Shown here: positions 50,120 through 64,000 of the stretch, one piece after another
Position numbering within the stretch: position 1 is the first letter of the stretch
How the letters are laid out: every line of letters starts with the position of its first letter
Origin: Marchantia polymorpha subsp. ruderalis
Lineage: Eukaryota; Streptophyta; Marchantiopsida; Marchantiales; Marchantiaceae
Direction of reading: 5' to 3'
NCBI GenBank assembly: GCA_037833965.1
Contig: AP031353.1
Location: 8,186,501 to 8,250,500 of the forward strand
Length of the DNA stretch: 64,000 nt
Made by a program: the position numbers and the translations under genes
The notes under the pieces: generated by a model
Seen by the model: the letters and a program-made list of their open reading frames with translations, nothing else
Told to the model about the DNA's origin: nothing
Databases searched by the model: none

Positions 50120-50172
50120 GAATATAACACCTAGGTGTCTTATTGAATATAAGACCCATTGGTGTTATATTC
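50120..50172. repeat. Imperfect hairpin with 12-bp perfect outer stem
   Basis: GAATATAACACC (50,120-50,131) pairs with GGTGTTATATTC (50,161-50,172). Inside, GTCTTAT pairs with ATAAGAC. The left arm includes ACACCTAGGTGT, the same core as the palindrome just downstream. Confidence 0.85.
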
Positions 50173-50174
50173 AG

Positions 50175-50196
50175 TTACAACACCTAGGTGTTGTAA
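50175..50196. repeat. Perfect 22-bp palindrome
   Basis: The 22 bases from 50,175 to 50,196 equal their own reverse complement, centred on CCTAGG, with the core ACACCTAGGTGT shared with the adjacent hairpin. The two dyads are 2 bp apart. Confidence 0.92.
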
Positions 50197-51077
50197 TACG
50201 TGAATATGGACAGTCTCCTGAGATGGGTTCTGATGGCTACGTTAGGAACTGTGCTGTTAAAAAATTCAACAAGGATGATCAACTCGTGCCAGGAGAAGCA
50301 AGCAACAACACGTTGACATACTGTATAGTGATGGGCACGCATTCTCGAGGAACACACCTTATGAGGGAGAACACGTTATTGATGAGTATTCTGGCGATGG
50401 AATCCCGTCGAGGCCATAGGGTTTGTGTCATAGCCTGTGGCTATCTATAAATTTCAGCTTCGTGGTGTGGAGTAGAGTGGCATACATCCAGTGAAAGCAC
50501 GTCTATGCGTAGGCAGAAAGCGTGAGCAATTCATGGCTAGGGACTGTGCTCGCAAACTTAGTATTTATTGCGTCGTTTCTGGAAAGTGGGGGGCTTTTAT
50601 ATTATCCGTGCACAACGAAGCTGGCGAATTTATTAGGCTCCGAATTGTGAATGATGCAATTATTATGTATCTTATATGTAAAGGATGAACTGAGATTTTT
50701 TGAGATCCAAATTCAAATTGAAGTAAGTTTGAGGGAAACCCAGTCCTGTCAACGTTTTCGGCGGTGATCAGGCCAAGAGCATTGATGGATATCAGCGCTC
50801 TGATACTGTGATGGTTGATGGTTTGCCCTCGGGGTCAGTTGGTGTCGCAAGTGGTTTCTGCAATGGAGTGTCGGCCATACACGCCGTGGAGTGATTTGTA
50901 GCCTTGAGATTGCTCCATGCTTAAACGACTGGAAATTTATTTCTCTTCTTGCCAGGTTTTACGACATACTTTAATTGCCTTCAGTGCGAACTTGCAGAGC
51001 AGATCGCAGCAATTCTTCAGCAATTCTTGCGGAGCGCATCTTCTGCCGCGAAATCATCACAAAGCTGGTTTCCAGAG

Positions 51078-57614
<6,537 letters not shown>

Positions 57615-59940
57615 TCTTCACTTTACTTTGTCCCATATCATCGATATTTGTTCCCTTTTTCTTACTCATGTCACTTCATTAGGTGTCGAATGAAAAGTAC
57701 TTCAGCATTTTGCACATGAAGGTTTAGCTGTAGAATATTGCTTTCAGTGTACCTCTGTAAAACTAGGTACTGAGTCAGACCCTAAAAACGTGGTACAGTG
57801 AAGAGGATGGGTGGAGTAGGACATAAACCTGTCATTAGGTAGCATTTATAAACCAGATTTTTTCTGAGATTTACGAATCCCCTGTATTCATATTGTCGAG
57901 AAATTTAGCGGTCGGGCCTCTCATAGTGAATGTTCCGAGTCGGATTTCTATTCTTATGTGTACTCAAAAGTCATCAAATTGTAAATCTCAAATTTTGGAA
58001 ATATAACCGCCTAAGGGAGTTGCCGAGCAGTACTGAATGTTTGAGTACTCAATGTTCTGTTGCGGTGATGCCTGCGAGGACGTTTAGTGCTCGAAATACG
58101 AGAAATGTCTGTTATTGAAACTTGTATCTGTCTATGCTTGATCATATTGATCATGGTGTAGGCCGCTGACTGTGCTAGGGTTTTAAGTAAAACAGTCGGA
58201 TGTGCAGTGTGGTTTCTCTAAAGTGGTTCAGTCTCCTTATCTTGTCGTAGTGCGTGTATTGATGGGATGAAATTGGAACCCCATTCGCACTTAATTCTCG
58301 AATACTGAACGCCACCTTCATATATGAAAAGCGTGAAGAGTGTTTTCCATAACAGATGTCCAGAGTCGTCTTCTTCTCTGTTTTTCTTCCTTTAAGTGCT
58401 ACTCCGGAAGGTCTAGTGGTTTCTGTTGAAAGAGATGAAATACACTCCGTTTTTCTGATTTTTTGACTGGAATTTATTACTCTAGTGTTTCGCATTAAAG
58501 TGATGTTGGACTTTCAGTCTTCAATAGGAAGTAGTAGACTTAGGTACTGCTTTTGAAAGTGTTCTACTCAAATGTTCAGCTACAGTTTGAACACAGTATT
58601 GGAAGACCTGAACAATTCTTAACGTTCATGTTACGAATCAAAGTCCGTCATTGAGTTATGAGTGGTTGTGACACACCAGGGGTTCGGTGAAGCGATCCAA
58701 TATGCGATAGGCGCATACTGTTGCCAGCCGGTATCAAAAGAGTTTGTGAAGATCAGCATGAGGAAGGTCGATTGGTTACTTTTTGCGCTTGAACCTTCGA
58801 AATTCTTGTGAATGTTTCATATTCTGAATGTTTGTGTAAAGTAGTTTGATGGAGGCAACCAATCTAGTCGGACATTCGTTTTACAGGGTTATTCTTCACG
58901 TTGCCTTGGTTCATTTTGTACTATGAATAATGTGAATTCCCTTGAGGATATTTCGAAAGCTTTTGTCCGATCACTTGCTTCGTTGTTCTTTGATTTAAAT
59001 ACGTTCTCTCTTAAGATATCAGTGGGCCTAGCCTGGTACACTTGCGCCAACAGTCCATGATCTTCATTTTTGAATTGAGACACCGCAACCAGTTTGTAAT
59101 GTGAAATGACTGGCCACTACAGTGTCACTTGTCTTTGACATTTAGACTAAGAATTCTCTTATCAATCTAAAGGAGCTATTTATAACCCAGGTGTTGTATC
59201 CGAACAGACCCCGTGCTATCTTGATTATGTGCTTCGAATTAGCGAACTGGGAGATAACCAGTTATGTATGTTCAATTGAAGCATATGGATACGATCGATG
59301 ATGATAAGGCTGTTATACCTTATTTTTAATATAGTACTTTCAGTCTTGTGATTACGAATTGTTTGGTGAGGAGCTCAAAGGGTGGAATATGATGATGTTG
59401 AAGAAAAATGATGTTGAAGAAAAAATTGATGCGATCACCCTACGTCTCGTAATAGATACGGTTGTTCTAATTATCCAGTTCATGCCCAGTCTCTGCCATG
59501 ACCGCTTTGAGCATACTCAATGTAAACAATATGAACGCTGCTTAAAGTAGTCTGACCTGCTGCGTCTGCCAGTTAATACCATGAGGAGCTGAGAAACAGG
59601 AGAAAGTACTGTGGAAGGAAAGAGGAGTAATTAGACAATGTCCATGGGGTATTGGATGGAAATTAGATGAAGAAAAAATAGCCTATCCATCGTGTGAACA
59701 ACAGACAGAATGTAAATATCGTTGCAATAGGTTTTATTTAATCCGATATTCTCTAATAGATTTGCAAACAAATGAATCACCATTACTGGAATCTCCAAGT
59801 CCAACCGATGGGACCCTCCGGCGGGTCACCGTCAATTCTTGTAAGTGATTTGTTTACAATTCAATAAAAAAATTTTATTTCTTCTCGAATTTAAGTTAAT
59901 AAGATTTTCCATGGCTCCCAATTTACATCACGGAGTAATT
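57615..59940. other. Helicase 3' UTR and intergenic DNA
   Basis: T-rich DNA follows the helicase stop codon with no convincing reading frame. The 3' end of the transcript could not be placed. The frames at minus 58,175-58,495 and plus 59,359-59,550 are unrecognised. Confidence 0.4.
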
Positions 59941-59946
59941 TACATC

Positions 59947-60034
59947 ACTGTAAAATCATTATGGGACTCAAAAAATTGGATAAATTGGGATGTAAATTTA
60001 TCCAATTTCTTGAGTCCCATAATGATTTTACAGT
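59947..60034. repeat. Long hairpin: 38-bp arms, one mismatch, 12-nt loop
   Basis: The left arm (59,947-59,984) and right arm (59,997-60,034) are complementary over 38 bases with a single mismatch, around the loop TTGGGATGTAAA. The arms include ATCATTATGGGACTCA. Such length and perfection suit a recent inverted duplication, a MITE-like element or a young small-RNA precursor. Confidence 0.93.
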
Positions 60035-60200
60035 AATAATGTATAAGCATAATCTACTTACTCCTTAATTTTTTTTCTAAATCTCTTGGTTGAAATCCTG
60101 TTAGTTGTGTATTTTGGTCCGTGAAGAGCATTTCACTTTTCAACAAAGAGCCTTAGTGTTTTTCCTAGCCCGGCAAAACACGCGGTAGAACTGGACTGAA

Positions 60201-61256
60201 TTGCCATCGGAAGGTTCACATCGGGTAAAATGTAACTTATTGGATCCCATCAAGTCAACGTTCTGATGGGATCCCATCAAGCAAATTTCTCGATATGTTC
60301 TGGATCTGAATATAGTTTCAGAGAGTTATACTTACTTATCAGACATGATGCCACGGGAAAGTTCATCTAACACTGGGAAAGGATGAGTGAGTATGGGAAG
60401 ATGGCATACCAAATTTGCAAAAGCAGTGCATATTTGGAAGATAGTAACACAACACGGAGCTTGTGTGAGTTTCAGTGTCAAATTTTCGTTCAATTAATTG
60501 GTTTGTAATTTTCGCATAATCTTTTTAAACTTAATGAAACCACTTTATATTCAAATCTTTAACGAGAGATTTGATTGATGGAACCTCATAAAAATGTAAA
60601 TTGTTTGATGGGATACATCAAATTTCAATTTACCTAATGGAGCCCACAGAACGGTCCATGTCATCGTCAAACCGTCTCATTAAGAACTCATCGTTGTTTC
60701 AAAAATGAATTTGTCCGTAACAATTCATGTGCGTAGTAGAGTAATCTTCATTGTGCTTTAGATCTGTTAGAGTAGAAATTTGATGGTTTGACGAAAGAAC
60801 TCGTGATCATGTGCGTAGAAATCTTCATTGTGGTAGTAGAGTAATCTTCGTGTGCTTTAGATCTGTTAGAGTAGAAATTTGATGGTTTGACGAAAGAACT
60901 CGTGATCACTGGAGGTGGAAGGTATACTGCCAGCGGCATTGCACTGTCTCTCACTGTTTCCAGATCCAAAAAGGATTTCTCCGATTCAGTGTGCTTGTGC
61001 AAATTGATTTTGGAGCGCAAGTGCAACCCTTAATGTCCATAAGCTTTGATAAATTCGGTTGGGTCGGGAAATCTTGCGGGCAAGATAATACACAATTTTG
61101 TAGAACTCTAGTGGCACGCCGTCAAAGTCATCGCAAAAACACGAATTAGAACATATTTGTACTAGAACATTTATTAGAACTCACTGACGGTGTGCCGTCG
61201 ATGGTTCCCATCGAGTAAATTGAAACTTGATGGGATCCATCAAGCAAATATCTCAA
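60201..61256. repeat. Dispersed short repeat family around GATGGGATCC..ATCAAGCAAAT
   Basis: Related segments occur at about 60,201-60,292 and 61,191-61,256. They share a GCC(A/G)TCG start, ATCG(G/A)GTAAA, GATGGGATC(C) and ATCAAGCAAAT(T/A)TCTC. A partial third copy with TTTGATGGGATACATCAAA lies at about 60,592-60,612. The first contains the 16-bp palindrome TGATGGGATCCCATCA (60,264-60,279). They look like fragments of one non-coding repeat. Confidence 0.6.
60733..60908. repeat. Direct tandem duplication, 100-bp period
   Basis: A segment at 60,733-60,809 (starting GTAGTAGAGTAATCTTC and ending CTCGTGATCA) recurs at 60,833-60,908 with one base missing, separated by 23 bp that also contain AATCTTCATTGTG. 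The near-identity implies a recent duplication. Confidence 0.92.
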
Positions 61257-62230
61257 TCTTTAGAACATAGTTAGAACATAGAGAATAAGAGTTATGCAAA
61301 GTGAACCATAGTGCATATTTGTACTCCTGAAATACACACAATCTAATATTCAAGGTCACATACGGAACTTTCAAATCTGAAAAAACCAGCAAGTTTCTAT
61401 TTTGATATTTAAAATATTTAAACCAAATTCTAATATAATCAATGTAGGAAATATGGAATAAATTGAAAACTATCAAAATCTTGAATTTGAAAAATAAAGG
61501 TTTGGAACTTTATAAACTAAAGATTGATCCATAGATTTACTATACATTGTATCTAACTGTATAATTAAATAAATAAAATAAAGTAAAATTAAAATATAGT
61601 AAAATAATTGACTAAGTAAAACTAGAAAGCCTTTTAAAGACTTTTAGGAAAATTCTTAATACTCGCGTGTTTTCCAAAGGTTCTACAAACATGTATGCTA
61701 GAAACTTGTAGAGAATGTATGTTTAACAATTTTTAACAACCATATTTGCAACCTATCCAAGTTTGTCATGGGATTAATTTACTGACTATTACTAGAAATG
61801 CATGAAAAATTTGACAATCAACATGGAGTGATTGATGATGATGCATTCTTGTATTAAGAGCATCAATGCAACTAAAGCTCAGTTAAATCTAGAAGGTATA
61901 AAATTGATTAAAATAGACTATCTCAACCTTGTGCTAATGTCCGGCCCAAATTCATTGAAGATCTTGTACACTTTTGGATCATAAACTAACACAAGAATTT
62001 GACAACCTTTACTACTGAACGATGATTGTTGATGCTTAATATTTGAATAAAAATATTAGATATCTAAATTGCCATATATATATTTGTTGTACTAGCTTTG
62101 GTAAGATTCAGTCTCTGACCTTCTTAGAGATGTTAATCATTTGTCACTTCAAGGTCAGATGTGACTTGTGGGAACCAGTTCCTACACAATCCTGGTTTTG
62201 TACCAACAAACCGGACAAAAATAATAAATA
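61257..62230. other. AT-rich intergenic DNA, nothing recognised
   Basis: Low-GC DNA with no open frame that resembles a known protein. Short frames at minus 61,240-61,476 and plus 62,043-62,231 are unsupported. Confidence 0.4.
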
Positions 62231-62235
62231 AGTAC

Positions 62236-62900
62236 TATGTTAGGTAGGTTTATGCTAGAATTAGGTTTCTGCAATACATGTTAGGAATTAGGTGTCCCGC
62301 GGAGTTCGTTAAACTCAAAAAGTGGCTAAAGTACAATATCTAACTTGGAGAAGGCGGTCGAAACTTCGGAGCCGGATACAACTAGAAACTTGGAAGAGAA
62401 GAAGACTCCCAAGAAGCTTCCCAAGTGGATATTTTTGCCCCCTTCCACCGAAACAAAGATATTATGCCAGAAGTCGACAATAGGGTTTTGGAGCTTTGGG
62501 GATTAGGATTAGGGGTCGTCACGGGTTCATGTCTGAGATCTCTGGGATTTTTCAGTGAGGGATAAGATTATGTAGGAATTAGTATTTAAAGCCAAGCGGC
62601 TTAGTAGCTTAGTATCTTGTTTTCCGTGAGGTTTGTGTGCTTTCCCATCAGAAAAGAAAATTGTTTCTTGGGTGACTTGATGCAAGGCACGACGAGTCTA
62701 GTGGCAAGATCCATTGTGGATGAATGTTGCATTTTTTTTTACTTGGTGTATACTCTCGTTGCTCATTTCGGAGAAGAATCTATTGGAATTTATAGAACGA
62801 GATTTCTTCAGCTGTCAGAGGCGGTTGCAGGCAGGCCCAAGTAGCCTGGAGGGGAGGAGACGTGTTACAAGGTGTTCCTGGTGGTCTTTCCAACACGAGT
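62236..62900 (+). mobile_element. LTR-like segment (tentative)
   Basis: The stretch begins TGTTAGGTAGG and is more GC-rich than its flanks. It contains a TATA-like TATTTAAAGCC at about 62,583-62,593 with a TTTCCGTGAGGTTTGTG leader-like sequence downstream, an arrangement seen in plant LTR promoters. I found no matching second copy in the window and no polymerase frame nearby, so an LTR or solo LTR is only a suggestion. Confidence 0.3.
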
Positions 62901-62906
62901 GATCGT

Positions 62907-62941
62907 CGTCTGAATTCTGAGCGAAGGCCAGAATTCAGACG
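62907..62941. repeat. Perfect 13-bp inverted repeat
   Basis: Arms CGTCTGAATTCTG (62,907-62,919) and CAGAATTCAGACG (62,929-62,941) flank a 9-nt loop, AGCGAAGGC. It lies directly after the tentative LTR-like segment. Confidence 0.92.
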
Positions 62942-64000
62942 GAAAAGCCTATGAGTAGGTCCAGAAGGTAAACCTGGACGGAATCCTCAGGATTCATTGA
63001 GTAGGTTATGTACAGTTTAGTTGCAATGTCGTTGTAATCTAGACAAACTCTACGTGACCTTATCTGTGTCAGAGTAACACTTGGGCGGTGGGAGAGTAAA
63101 TCAAACTCAACTAGCAAACTACCAGGTGGTGGGTTAGGAGTTAATGGATGTACAGTTATGTGGAAAGTCAGTGAGGGTCTGAACACTTAAAAATATCTCG
63201 GTCAGTGGTGAAAACAGCCACTCTAAATAAACCGCTCAATGGTCCCAGCCACTTGTTTAAAAATCTGACGAGAAAGTTTCATCACTCTGATCCGGATTGC
63301 TCTAGTCCGGATCTGGAAGGTACAACTTCCAACATTATAGGATAGGTTTCTATTAGGTTTAGATGTAAACTGTAGGTCTTTGTGGGAACAAAGTCGGAGC
63401 GGTTTGCTTGGAAGCGCATTTAACGCAAATTAGATGCAATCCTGAGGATTACTGATCCGCAAGATTGCTACATGACTGATAATGAGGTCTATCATTTTTA
63501 GTATTTAACTTACACTACAGACATGGATTGATTTCAAGTGTTGGATGAATTGAAGTTAGATCTCTTGAGGTTTGCTCACAGTTGACATAGTTTTATTACA
63601 AAGCTAGCAGCATTGTTTATGTTCGACTATAGGTGTAAAGTAAGTGAAGAGTTTGTTCATGTTGAACAATGAAACATAGAACACTTTTAGCCTAAAATCT
63701 TAACGAGTATTCTGACTACTCATGAACTAAAATCAGGAGTGATGGATGTATTCAAAATTTTTCTGTCCAAAACCATCGCCTAAAGAGTGTCAATCGTTTT
63801 GAAAGTTGGATTAAAGATTTAAACTTTGCGCTTGTATAATAAACATTTCTCAAATTTAAGAAGAAATTCACATTTGACACCACTTTGGTAAAAAGAACTA
63901 AAAGTAAATGTTATTCCGAAGAGAAACATTAAGAATAAAGATTTTGAAAATGAGAACGGAGACAAGAGGAAACCGCAGGGCTGGCACCATCACGTTTTTT
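62942..64000. other. Intergenic DNA to the window end, nothing recognised
   Basis: Mixed to AT-rich DNA with no frame resembling a known family and no evident repeat array. The last 50 bases become less AT-rich, but no start or splice signal could be supported. Confidence 0.4.

Larger units (their letters stand above)
47501..51077 (+). promoter_or_regulatory. Presumed promoter, 5' UTR and leader intron(s) of the DEAD-box helicase
   Basis: A GC-rich segment (about 47,500-48,100) with a GAGAG microsatellite (47,529-47,558) and pyrimidine-rich stretches looks like a promoter and first non-coding exon. The DNA from 48.1 to 51.0 kb is T-rich like the introns of the gene. Relatives of this helicase often have 5' UTR introns, so a leader intron here is plausible. 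A pyrimidine run ending in CAG (near 50,944-50,956) could be its acceptor. The frames at 47,506-47,928 and 49,827-50,450 are unrecognised. None of this is proven without transcript data. Confidence 0.35.

Noticed and set aside
60748-61026. 92-codon minus frame with an internal peptide repeat
   Set aside because: The peptide repeat is simply the 100-bp DNA duplication read through; there is no family similarity or gene context.

Overview
The window is nuclear DNA of a land plant. Four of its five protein-coding genes are split by short GT-AG introns and recognisable only after joining exons by eye. All five are plant-type housekeeping genes: an XRI1-like protein, a UTr7-type nucleotide-sugar transporter, the complex I zinc subunit NDUFS6, a membrane-tailed monodehydroascorbate reductase and an RH20/RH30-type DEAD-box helicase. 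Very AT-rich blocks alternate with moderate-GC genic blocks, and decayed Ty1/copia and chromodomain Ty3/gypsy elements are present. I lean towards a bryophyte (moss-like) genome, but that is inference; the species cannot be fixed from the sequence.

Layout. 1-7.75 kb: AT-rich and then ordinary intergenic DNA, with at most the edge of a gene at bases 1-135. 7.75-9.55 kb: XRI1-like gene on the minus strand (7 coding exons, 325 aa), followed upstream by a GC-rich, low-complexity presumed promoter to about 12 kb. 12-15.4 kb: no gene seen. 15.4-23.5 kb: a retroelement island with minus-strand copia remains, related LTR-like repeats, a truncated plus-strand chromovirus ending in a well-bounded LTR, and a stop-riddled coiled-coil reading frame. 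23.5-27.1 kb: an extremely AT-rich gene desert. 27.2-30.0 kb: a purine tract and presumed promoter. 30.0-31.46 kb: sugar transporter (+). 35.95-36.33 kb: NDUFS6 (+, uninterrupted). 39.38-42.83 kb: MDHAR (-, 7 exons, 485 aa). 43.50-44.03 kb: a four-unit, roughly 132-bp tandem repeat with alternating unit types. 44.4-46.5 kb: AT-rich. 47.5-51.08 kb: presumed 5' region of the helicase. 51.08-57.61 kb: DEAD-box helicase (+, 10 coding exons, 545 aa, one 2.8-kb intron). 57.6-64 kb: intergenic, with a long near-perfect hairpin, a 100-bp duplication, a short dispersed repeat family and an LTR-like segment.

The genes do not form a pathway or cluster. Their products act in different compartments: nucleus (XRI1-like, RNA helicase), secretory-pathway membrane (sugar transporter), mitochondrion (NDUFS6) and probably the peroxisomal membrane (MDHAR). 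NDUFS6 and MDHAR are tail-to-tail; MDHAR and the helicase are head-to-head about 8 kb apart. I found no bacterial-type system, CRISPR array or gene cluster. The less ordinary signals are the hairpins and palindromes, the alternating tandem repeat, and the relic coiled-coil frame beside the chromovirus. All exon joins were made by eye from splice consensus, phase and recalled family similarity.
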